Positions 35,969-46,450 of a stretch of 64,000 nucleotides of DNA are shown here, piece by piece; position 1 is the first letter of the stretch, and each line of letters starts with the position of its first letter. The notes below the pieces were generated by a model. The model did not search any database. It was not told the origin of the DNA and saw only the letters and a list, made by a program, of their open reading frames with translations. The DNA is taken from contig JALLLS010000049.1 in assembly GCA_025094145.1 (NCBI GenBank), positions 124,001 to 188,000 of the forward strand, given 5' to 3'. The stretch is from Spinellus fusiger (lineage: Eukaryota; Mucoromycota; Mucoromycetes; Mucorales; Phycomycetaceae). The position numbers and the translations under genes were made by a program.

Positions 35969-36013
35969 AGCTATCTTTATTAGTGATATTTTTTTTGTAA
36001 AGAAGCGTAGCTC
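34964..36013. repeat. Large inverted repeat, right arm (about 1.05 kb)
   Basis: Reverse complement of 29089–30156, almost without change. The first coding exons of the unknown gene read on the minus strand (from 35968 down) and the copy ends inside exon 3 just after the codons for MKDQK. Its outer end continues into sequence matching the pre-insertion target of the left LINE (ttcacaataaa, then cgagct). Confidence 0.9.
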
Positions 36014-36113
36014 GTTTTTATTGTGAATTCACTATATATGGAAACATCACAACTCCTGTTTTTGTGTTTTTCTATTTTCTATTTGTTTTTTGTTTTGTTT
36101 TATAATGTAACAA

Positions 36114-39100
36114 TTAGTTTTCCAAGTTCAAATCGGATTTTATCTTGGAGACCAGGAGATCTGCCATCGTCAAAACATGGACAGGGTTAAAAGGAGTAGC
36201 ATTAAAAATAAAGGCCCAGTGATGTCTCCAGATAGCAAGCATCATACAGCTAAAGAGAGAGACAGCTGGAAGATCGAGGTGACAGGGAAGAGGAAAAAGG
36301 AAAGAGCGGAGTAGATAGTCAAGAGCAGGAATGGTAGGCATAGCATTAAAGTATTTAATGCAAAAGGCACACCAAACCTCAAACTTGGGTGGGCACTCAT
36401 AGAGAAAATGGGCTTGGGTGTCGGTGGCCAATTTGAATAGAAGACAAATGTCTGAGGTGAATGTCAGTGGTAGAATAGGGTGGATGAGTGAGCGATAAGA
36501 GATCTTATTGTGCAAGACCTTATAACAAATGGTGCAAACTGAGTGGTAGAATAGAAGAAAACCAAAAGTCACGCCATCGTGTTGGTCGTAGTGGTGGGTT
36601 AAAGAGAGGAGATGAGTGTAGCTTAGACAGGCATAGTGTGTGATAGACACCAGGAGATGATTTCATCCATAAGCCTTTCGAAATCATAGAGTTAATCATA
36701 AGAGTAGGATCTACTGAATCACCAAGTCTTAGAGGTAGGTTGAGGAAAGTATCTTATAGAAAAGTTATGGACAGACATGCTCTAAGCATAAAAGGCTGCA
36801 AGGAATGGTCTGAAATATCTGGCAAACTAAAGAACTTTCTAATGATGGTGGAGTGATGGGTCAACTCTGGCTGTAGTCTTCATCGGAGGGGGTCTATATT
36901 AAGGTCAAAGATCTATGCATTGGACACACAGTTGGCGCCAAAAATGAGGAAAAGATTGAGAGAGAGGAACAGGCAGACAGGCCAAAGAGAGTGTTAAAGC
37001 AAGACAAGTAGCAGTGTTCAGGGTGAGGTACTTGAAATCTCGAGGTAAGAGATCAAAGGCTGCAAAGATATTATAGAAGACACTGTCTATATGTCGAAAG
37101 TCAGTAGAACGAAGGTCAGGGCACAGAAGAGACAAGCGTGAATCTGATTCTGGAGTGAATAGCAGAGCTGATAGCCTAGAATGACTAATTCATAAGATCC
37201 CCTTGCAGAAATACATAAGGAGTTTATCCACCGAAGCTGAAGAGAAAATTAGTAGAGCATTGGGTCTAGCAATCCATATCTACCTTGCTTCAAGAGAGCA
37301 AACATAAAACCAAGTTTTACTGGAGAGAACATACGGTGTTGCATAAACTGTCCTATCTGAGATCGGACGCAAGAAAATAGGTCTTTGGTCACAGATATCA
37401 CTCTCAGAACATGTCAGAGATTTGAAAAGATCAATGTGTTAATCACAGTGGCCTTAGCCCAAAAAGAGAGCGTGCGAGACAGATGGACCTTGTATACAGC
37501 TTTGATGTGGTTCATAAGAGAAGCCAGAAAAGTGTTGCGATGTGCAGTGGAAGAGTACAAAAGAAAACCCAAGTGTATCAATGGGTGTGGCGACCGACGA
37601 TCATGCCAATATGTGATATGATACTGTGCAAGTATGGGTGACCAAGATGGCAATGGTGCTCCATTTAAAGAAAAGGCTTGAGTCTTGTACATATTGGTGC
37701 GCGTATTGGAAGCAGCTGTATATGTCTTAAGATGAGTTTGTAGACGATCCATATGTACCATGTCCGGCAAAAACACTACTAGATTATTAGCATAAGCTAA
37801 CAAATTGATAGGTGGTGGCTGTGGCACAGAAGTGAGAAGAGAAGGGCAGATACTAGACAATTGGGTGTCGTGGAGCAGGCTACTAATTAGAGGCTCGAAA
37901 GCAAGATTGAACAAGATGAGTGATAATGGACCCCCTTGACATAGGCCTCTTAACTGTGGGAGAGAGCAAGATAGTTTTTTATTGAAGTTGATATGTATCA
38001 TTGTAGAGAAGGAGTTGGCAGATACAAGTGACAATAGCAGGTGAAAATTTGAGTTTTTAGAAGACCCTCTGAAGGTATCCTGCATGAATAAAATTGTACT
38101 ATTTCTCTTGGTTGAGTAGGAGCCCAATGGCTGTAGAGTTTGTAGTGCGTGTATGTTTCATCAACATCTTAGTTAACATGATATTATCAGCTATGAAATG
38201 ACCCTTCACAAAACCAGTTGGGTAGGGCAAAATGAGTGAACCAGCAGCAGGGTGGAGATGAGAACTCAAGAGACGAGTAAACACCTTGGCATCTGTATTG
38301 ATCAGTGTAATTGGACGCCAGTTCTTCAACAAGGACAAATCCCCTCTCTTTGGTAGCAGACTGACGCAAGTGAGTTGCCACAAAGCCGGAAAGATACCTT
38401 TGGTGAGGACATGATTGTACACTTGTCTAGTGAGAGAGGCGCAAAAGGGATGGGAGACAATGAGCTGTAATATCTCATAGGGCAGTCCGTCAGGTCCAGG
38501 ACTACTTGCGTATGGAGAGCGAGAGGTACCAGCCTTAATCTCTTTGAGAAGAAAGGGAATATCCAAAGCATCTCTGGTAGAGTCACTCAACACAAGATTG
38601 GGTGGCAAGTTGTTAAGAAGGTCTTCTAGTGCTGCTGGATCTAATGGGTCTGGAGTATACAACTGCTCATAAAAGCAAGCTGCAGCCTCTTTCATCCCTT
38701 CAGGATCAGTGTGCAGTCTGTCATTGGTGGGGTGACGAAGGCTGGCAATGTTCTTGCAAGTTTGGCGACTCTCCACTGTTCTCTTCAGGTATCCAGCAGA
38801 GGTCTCTTCATTCTCTCTCCAATGTTTACCTGCACAAAGGGCTTGTTGTTCGGTGTGTTCAATCTGAATCGCATGAAGATGCCTCTCAATCACTGGCAGT
38901 TGGAAATTCTGACCAGGATTGGAAGAAAACTTCTTCACTAGGCAGTCTCTCTTACTCTGCAGCAATTGCTCCATCTTCTGCAGGTTCATCTGTGGTTGTC
39001 TGTTAAAAGATTGAATGAATCCACATACAGCAGTCTTCAACAGATCCCACTACACCTGTGGCGAGTCTCGCACTGAGAAAACTGTGATTGTCATAGTGAT

Positions 39101-39872
39101 AAAGTCAGATAGTTGTTGGCAAAAGTCATCCCTCAGGGCCAGTTGTGGGTTAGCACGCCATAGTCCCTTGCCTGTGGCTGTAAGAGAAGGAAAGTTAAAA
39201 GAAGAAGAAAGAAGAAGATGGTCTGTCTATTATGGATTAATGTAAGTCACTTCTGACTGAACATGGTAGGATGAGATGTCTTTTGAAGAAAAAATATAGT
39301 CAATAGTAGAGGATTGTGAACCTCTTTGGAAAGTGGGCAGTGGTTTTTCACCCTTGGGTGTCACACTGTCAAAGAGTTGGTCCTGAACATACTGTAGCCA
39401 AGGCATAGGTGCAAGACGAGGTCGATGGGCATATGCATATTGTGCATAGTTGAGGTCTCCAAGCAAGATGAAGTTGGTGGGGTTAGAGGGCAAAAGATGA
39501 GGGTTGGCAAAGAGAGAAGAAAAGAATGAAGAACGGGTGGGTGAAGTGGAAGGTGCATATAACACACAGATGCGAAAAGGAAGGAAGAGCTTGTTGGCAT
39601 GTACCACTGTAGCAGTAATTCAGCGGCCACAGAGGCTAAATAGAGGGTTAATGAATGTAATGTCGGAAGATAATGATACTAGACCACAGTGAGGAGTTGG
39701 TGCGGAATTGTTGGTCGAAGATGTGCTGCATAGGGAGGGTGGATGCGTGAGTTTCTTGTAGGGCGAGGATGTCAAGTTTAAGTGAGCGTAGGTATCTAAT
39801 AAATAAGGAGTGTGTGTTGGAGTGTCCAGTTTTCACTAGCCCTCTGCAGTTCATAGAGGCTACTCTAATCAT
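36114..39872 (-). pseudogene. LINE ORF2 of right copy, catalytically dead
   Basis: Endonuclease pieces (SMNCRGLVKTG, LDILALQETHAS, FILLGDLNYAQ, STIDYIFSS) and RT pieces (PGPDGLPYEIL, LPKRGDLSLLKNWRPITL, GLCQGGPLSLILF) are spread over several frames. The RT catalytic box reads LLAYANNLVVF: both aspartates of YADD are replaced by Asn (GAT to AAT, G-to-A), so it cannot polymerise. Confidence 0.82.
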
Positions 39873-41087
39873 AAAGAAAGTGGTGGGGTCTCCTCTTCTT
39901 CTTCATCTCCCATCTCGAGGTCAAAGTCCTCTTCTTCTTCTTCACTCTCTACAGCAAGAGGATCCACATAGAACTCTTCTTGGTTCAAAGTATTCGCATG
40001 CTCGTACCCTTCAAACACAAGTTGTTGGGACAGCAGAGGAACATTGTTGGTGGCCGGAGTAGTGCAGTGGGTGTTGGGTGGGTTAGGGAATGTTGGTGGT
40101 GGTGTCTTCACCAGAGCCTTCTGGGTTTTCTCTGCATTAACAGGCTTGGCTGTGGCTGTAGTGGTGGGCACTGTTGCAGGGATGTTGGTGGACAGGGGTG
40201 GGGACAAGAGAATCTCGGGTTTCTTAGCCATCTTGCGTTGGCGTATGTTGGGGAGTGCCTCAGCAGCAGGCACTCTTGTGTACTTGCTTTGTAAGTGCCC
40301 TTTTTTTCCACAAGAGTAGAAGGTACAAGACTCTGGGATGCACGGAGCAGTTATCTACATCATGGCCCATTTCTTTGCAGTATCTGCAATGGATACCCAT
40401 GCAGTTCCATATGGCTAGGATGGTAGTGGTGGCATTGTAAGGAATGTGGTGCTGGAGGGGGAGCAGGGTCTTGTTTGTATTAGGTGGGCGTGCTATATAG
40501 ACATAGCCTGCACCACAAAAGAAACTGTCTTCATATAAGACTATCTCCTGAACGGAGCCAAAAGAAGAAAGGCAAAGAAAGAGATTTTTCTTGATATCAA
40601 GGTAACTTCCAAAGGGAATCTTGGTGAGATTCACCTTCAACAATTTGTCTTTGGCAGACACAGCAGAAGAGGCAAAAACAGAGGAACCATTCAGAAGAAG
40701 AGAAGAAAAAGCGCGCTCGCAAGCAGCTTGGTTAGGAAGGTGGACTTCTACAGTCTCCTTGCCATTCTTTTCCTGGACACTAACGCCGTGGTTAGTTCCT
40801 CGGAGGAAGAGTGCGCGCAAGGCATCTCAGAACTGTCTCCTGAGGACAGTGTCTTTGGTGGGCACAGAGTAAAACACAAAGTGCACAATGGTGCCTAGTT
40901 GCCAGTTGCGTGGACGGGCAAGTGGGTCCTTCTCAGAAATGAATACCTCGGGGCGGACAGTATTGAAGGTGGTAGGAGTACTCCTTTGAGCAGCCCTAGC
41001 ATAGGATATCAATGGTATCCTGGTGGTGGTGATGGGCGACGGTGGTTGCTTGAGGGTACATTCCGGAGTTTTATTGGGAAGAGCCAT
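39869..41087 (-). pseudogene. LINE ORF1 of right copy, broken
   Basis: Starts MALPNKTPECTLKQ at 41087. It has a TGA at 40829–40827 and a frame change near 40265. A zinc knuckle CRYCKEMGHDVDNC (C-x2-C-x4-H-x4-C) and an acidic Glu-rich C-terminus ending PPLSL are preserved. The terminal TGA overlaps the ORF2 ATG in ATGA at 39872–39869, as in the left LINE. Confidence 0.75.
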
Positions 41088-41543
41088 GAAGAGAGGGAAT
41101 GCAATTGTAATATTGCACGGGTCGAGATCTTTGAGACTTGTAGGTTCCTGGGCAGGGAGGGCTACGGACACAGAATGTAGAGTGCAGAGTGCAGGAAAGG
41201 AGATTGGAGATGTCCTTGCGGTGCGAGAGAGATGACAGACGGATATCTGGTAGTGGGTGTGGCCAAAAGGGTCGGAAGAAAGAGGGACAGAGTAGAAGGA
41301 GGAACAATGGATCCAATGGGAACACCAGAGAGAGCCAACAAAGAAGAACAAAGCAGAGAGACAACGGAACACACTCGAGAAACAGTCAATTGCTTAGCCT
41401 TAGAGTCTATATTACTCGACTATCAGCCTCAAAGAATTACTCGGATCAAGAATGTTTTTATTAATTGTGAAAAGGGAGGGTTTTTATAGTTGTTTGATAG
41501 GCTATGTCCTTACACACACCCTTCTCTATTGGTCTCTTTTCTA

Positions 41544-41570
41544 CCTTGATCTTAGCCAAAAGGCCTGAGA
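41544..41570 (-). ncRNA. U2 snRNA 5'-end fragment (pseudogene piece)
   Basis: On the minus strand, GGCCTTTTGGCTAAGATCAA and the preceding TCTCA match the near-universal 5' region of U2 snRNA. The match stops right after GATCAAG and lacks the branch-point pairing GUAGUA and everything further on. It is therefore a fragment, lying 5' of the right LINE and next to a Tc1-like element. Confidence 0.6.
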
Positions 41571-41602
41571 GGATGGTCTCTCTTCTACCCCTTAGTCTTC
41601 TA

Positions 41603-42947
41603 CTGTCACACCCAATTGAATTTAATAATTGCCTAAATTTTAATAAAAAAAACTTTTTTCTTGCATAAAACTCTTATTCTTTCTAAATAGTGTTAAACCA
41701 ACACTACATGTCAGATACATTTTCAGAAACACACACTCGTGAAGAATATAACAAGGCAGAAGATAAAAAGCTATGGGACATTTATTACCTGTTGGATGTT
41801 GGATTAAATTTGACTGTCATCTCAACTACGTTTGCGATGAAAAAGCCCATAGTTCAAAATAGTATCAGAAACATCAAAGAGCGTGGGTTACCATTGTGTT
41901 TAAAGAGTCATGGAAAACATAAAAAAAAAGCCAGTGAGAGGGACCTCAGACACCTGGAAAAGGTCATTAGAGAGGACCCATTTGCCTCATAGAATCAGTT
42001 GAAATTGGAAACGTTGAAGATTCAGGTGTGTGTATGTAGAAACACCCTTATCAGTTACTACAATCGGTTGGGGTTTGGATCTATTTCTCCAGCTCAAAAG
42101 CCGGCTTTAACTGTAAAACACAGAGAAATGGCTTTGTTGGGCTAAAGAACATGTCAATTGGACCAACGACCAGTGGAAAGGCGTCATCTGGTCTGATGAG
42201 TTCAATTACATCGTGAGAGGGAACGATGGTGGTGCCAGTGTCATCAGAAAGGTTGAAGAAAGTTGTGATCCTAATCCTATTGTTCCAACAACAAAGTTTG
42301 GTGGTGGTAGGGTCATGCTTTGGAACTATTTTTGGGTGGGCGGATTTGGCCCATTAGTCTTTATTGATAGCACTGTAAACTAAGACGAATATGTCAAAAT
42401 TTTGGCTGGTGAGTTCCATCCTTAGTTAATATAATTGCATCAGAAAGAGAACAGGGAGTTTCTGTTACAAGAAGAGGGTGATAGCTGTCATACTGGGGCC
42501 TATGTCAGAGGGTGGAAAGAGACGCATCAAATTAGGGTTCTTTGAGTACTGATATGTACATATCTTTGACTTGAACCCAATTGAGCACATCTGGTGGGCC
42601 TTGAAAAGACGAATTGAGGAAAGAAGGTTATCTATTACCAATGTTGAAATTTTGAAGGCTCTACTTGCAGAAGAGTGGGAGAAGGTTGGTGTTGAACTTA
42701 CACAACGATGAGTTCTGAGCATGACAGATAGATGCCAGGCTGTCATTGATGCCAAATGAGGCCATACGAAATATTAATTATATTATTATTATATTATTTT
42801 CTATAATTAAATATGTTGAGCTTTGTTGTATGGAATTTTGAAGCCTCTATATCAAATGTAGAGTGTTTTATGTAATGTTGAACATATCATAAATATTTCG
42901 TCCTGAAATTTATTTTCAAAGGTATTAAATTCAATTGGGTATGACTG
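41603..42947 (+). mobile_element. Degenerate Tc1-like transposon, copy B
   Basis: 1,345 bp, TA on both sides. Inverted ends are CTGTCACACCCAATTGAATT on the left and the CAGTCATACCC form on the right. The transposase on the plus strand starts near 41696 (MSDTFSETHTREEYNKAEDK). It keeps the catalytic region around WSDEF (about 42195) and DLNPIEHIWWALKRR (about 42570–42615), with several stops and frameshifts. Related to copy A, in opposite orientation. Confidence 0.82.
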
Positions 42948-42949
42948 TA

Positions 42950-43800
42950 CTGTCATCCATGCAAGTAGGCAGCCACACTGTCCTATTCTTCACAATTTTT
43001 AACGCAAACGTATCTTTTTAAAGCGGAATTTTAAAATAAAAATAAAATGCTTACGTAGTTACTAAGAGACCAGGTATTTATTTTTGACTTTCTCCCTTAG
43101 TTCAAATATAAATGCAACACAATGTATATCTCCTACTTTCATTCAAGGTTCATGCACCAGCAGTTGTAAGGCTTATGGAGATACTTTAGGTTGTAGACAC
43201 CCGAGCCAAGTCGAACCCTTTAGATGGAAGTAAGCGTCTGCTGTTTGTGCTGTGTTCTAAGCCTAGAGTATACTTACTCTAAGTTATGGGGATAGCAACC
43301 TGAACATGGCGTAGTGCATGTTGGCCCAATATATCAATGATGACATGAATGAAAGAATATTATAATATACTCTATTACTTTATTTATTAATAATATCACA
43401 TCTTATACCTTTGATAACTTACTAATATTTATACAAATATTTTCTTGAATCTCTTAGACGCCTACCTTATGACCAATAGAATTAAAATAGCTCATTGCCG
43501 TAGTTGAAGTTCCTATCAAAAATGTCATTTTATCTTGCTGCGTCTTCTACTTTGATTGATTACTACCAATAGAATAGAGCTTTCAAGATCAAGACCAAGA
43601 CTAAAGAGTTTTCTACACACCAGGAGGTCTTTAGGATATAAAAGGAAATAGTCGAAATACAATTGTTTAAAAATGATAAGTCGATTTGAGGAGCAAAAAT
43701 AAATTATGTATTCATATTAGTTTTTAAACAAATAAAGATTATTATGTTGATTTACCTGTAAATATCTAAATCCCGAAGGAAGCCACTTTCGATGTGGCGA
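42950..43800. other. AT-rich spacer, no gene
   Basis: Mixed AT-rich sequence. A GC-richer patch at about 43150–43320 has no recognisable RNA or protein gene. Confidence 0.4.
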
Positions 43801-43980
43801 TATATAATATGAATGCATCAAAGAATATCTATTCTTATGTGACTGTATAGATACCCTTTGATGCATTCACATCTCTGTTCTAAACAATTCCGCAACTTTG
43901 GCAAGCGCGGATAGTGTTGAAATTCACTAATACCTCAGTGAGGATATTTGTGTTGCAAGTGTGGCAGATCTTGAGAACAA
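43800..43980 (-). pseudogene. TnpB/Fanzor-like C-terminal remnant (zinc ribbon + NRD)
   Basis: On the minus strand one frame reads ICHTC, 17 residues, then CQSCGIV, a stop (TAG), and NRDVNASK. This is a four-cysteine zinc ribbon (CxxC-x17-CxxC, 43966–43894) directly followed by the NRDVNA motif (D codon 43873–43871), the third RuvC catalytic block of TnpB/IS605-OrfB/Fanzor proteins. The family has W before NRD, and TAG is one change from TGG. It differs from the copies at 20 and 60 kb, so it is a separate lineage. I could not trace the N-terminal part reliably upstream (44–45.5 kb). Confidence 0.6.
43811..43868. repeat. Hairpin-forming inverted repeat
   Basis: gaatgcatcaaag (43811–43823) and its perfect inverted copy (43856–43868) with a 32-nt spacer that itself shows partial pairing. 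It lies immediately 3' of the NRD motif on the minus strand. Confidence 0.7.
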
Positions 43981-46450
43981 AAATAAGAGTAACTGTTAGA
44001 AGAGCTTTTCATCTGGGCTTGAGCTCATTGTAATCCATAAGACATAGTACTGACTCTTCTTCCAATAGATAAAACATGGCTTATTATTCTTATGACAAGT
44101 ATTAAGTACAAGGTAAGCATACTATCTCTCTTGATTGAATTATTACTAATACACTCTTCTGTTATTAGATAAGTTAATACTCTTCCTCAAGTCAGTCTCA
44201 GGTGGTCTATTCTTCCTTCTATACTATCTAGGGTTTCTAGGGTATACTCCTGAGCATATTTATCTATCTCCCAAAGATAAAGCACAAAGCTTTTAGGGTG
44301 TGGATTCTATTGCTATGAGGGAATGCATTTAGGCAGTAGCTATAGTCATAATATAGTATTAGCTACATTATTATAATAAACAATTTTATCCATAATGTCG
44401 TGAAGACATTTTCCATATTTGGATGGATCACTTCTTTTGGAATGAGCACTCATTTATTACCAAACTAAGAAGGAGACTCTATCGAATATTAAGGGATGTC
44501 GATAGTTCATAGCATTTCGATAGTTAACCCCTGAATCTATACCATTAGAAAAAGTATAAAACACGCAGTAATTACATTTAATAAATAACAGAGTTTAACT
44601 ACACGTTCTACTGTTCCGTATACCTTTGGCCTAAAAACCCAAAGACGACAATAAACAATATATTTTACTGATAATACAATTTGATATTGAGGTATCCACA
44701 AAAGGAAATATTATTTTTGATATCCGCAAACCTTTTGTTTTAAATGAAGTTTCATAAAAGGCAAGAAATTTTCGGTTCTAAAGGGCGAAGACATCATCGC
44801 TTAAAGGCCAGAAAAATCTCCTGGTGTGTAGATATAGGAAAACATAAAACACAAAAAAAGAGACCTCTTCCTATGATGATCAGAGCACTAGAAAAAGATA
44901 GTTAAAGTGACCGAGTCAACTCTGGGGATACACTATAAATTAGTGGCTTATAACCTTATTAAACAATGTGATAATACGTGATAGAAGAGAATAAAGAATA
45001 GAAAAATTCAAGTTCTATTAATAAAATTATTTTGATAATCCATAATAATCAACTCATGTGGATTCAAGGAGTTTATCCCAATTGGCTCAAAGATGTTCCC
45101 ATCATATCGACTGGGGTATTGATGGCCACTGAACAATATCTCATTTCAATAGTGTGTTCTTGTGGCGTGTACAATAGTAAAAAACATTCTGACAAAGAAC
45201 TATTTAACCCAGAGATCTCCCTTAGTAGATTTTTGCCGTGTACAAGATTAGTCATTTCATTTTGATGTTCGAGATAAACTATCCTTTGGGGATAATGAGT
45301 AGTGGCGTTATTTAGTCAGGTTATTTGACAGTTGTTTACAGAGGATAGTATCTCATTATTCTATTTACCTGGATTTACTCTGAAGTATTTCTATCCATGG
45401 GATAATACATCAGGAGAGGGATAGTTAGCTCTTCAATAAATTCTATCTGGAGATAAAGGATGTGAGAATAGATGTTTATAAGGGTGCCCCATCGAGTAAC
45501 CTGAATTTCTACAAGTTGTACAGCTATGAATCTATTGGTATATTCAACAGGAACACTCATATTAGGAAGAAGGCTATTTCTCTTGACTAAAATTTATAGA
45601 ATAAAATAAAAAAAGTAGATGTAGACTACATGGAATTAGTGCCAACATTTATGCCTTGCATAGCCATTATGTTAATTCAATACAGTGCATTGGAGCACAC
45701 ATTAAGAGATGAGTTATTTATAAAAGCAATCATTGACTAAAAGACAATTCTGAGTGGTCAGAAGGGAATTTTTTTATTAAAATTCTCAGTCAGACCATGA
45801 CAGATTACATTATAACTTTGCTGGACAATAGTCTTAAAAATATAAAATATTTTTATTTATACACTTATAAGTTTTTATAATTTTATGTTTATTCATACAC
45901 ACATATAGATACACAATCTCTTCTATGTATATTACATATCAGAAGCTTTAATTCCATAATGATAGTCATTAGAACATCTAACTTTAGATTGAAATACCAA
46001 AACAAAGTATCGATGTTTTGTATTTGACTATTGTTTTATTAACTCCTATTTTATTCCCGAAGTGCGTTTATTTGGTAATGTATCGGAGTAACAATATCAA
46101 ATCTTCACTTTTATGTCATATAAGAATCCCATGTTGCTTAAGCTACTTAGAAGCGTTCTTTCTAAACATAAACATAAACATAAACATGAACCTTATTTGT
46201 TAGTTAATTAATTTATATAATATTATAGGAATATTATAAAAATACTGAATAGTATTTGAAATAGTAGTATTATTAGGTAAATAAAGCAGTTAAAACAATA
46301 GCTGTGGATTGAAATACAATATACATATCAAAGTAAAAAAATTAACTGTACCACATCTTATACGAATTTATATTTATAAGTCCTGACTTTTTCCTTTTTT
46401 CTTTTTCTATCTATTTAAAAATTACCTTTTTCTTGGAATTACTTGCGAAT
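43981..46450. other. AT-rich repeat-derived region without supported gene
   Basis: About 2.5 kb. Short ORFs on both strands (for example around 45032–45265) show no recognisable domain. It may hold decayed parts of the TnpB-like gene and other elements. A small aacata repeat lies at about 46166–46190. The last 100 bases, CT-rich, form the promoter of the acyl-CoA synthetase gene. Confidence 0.4.

Larger units (their letters stand above)
36060..41100 (-). mobile_element. L1-like LINE, right copy, degenerate
   Basis: Same organisation as the left LINE (ORF1 with CCHC knuckle, ATGA overlap, endonuclease + RT ORF2) but diverged, with many stops and frameshifts. Its 3' end is an A-rich stretch on the minus strand near 36060–36110. 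It points towards the AT-rich core, mirror-image to the left LINE. The 5' end is uncertain (about 41090–41400). Confidence 0.82.

Noticed and set aside
41544..41570. Functional U2 snRNA gene
   Set aside because: Only about 27 nt match; branch-point pairing region, Sm site and later stems are missing.
43170..43230. Possible tRNA B-box (gggttcgacttgg on the minus strand)
   Set aside because: Does not match the full B-box consensus, no A-box at the right distance and no cloverleaf.
45032..45560. Short ORFs on both strands as genes
   Set aside because: No domains, no splice continuity, AT-rich repeat-derived surroundings.
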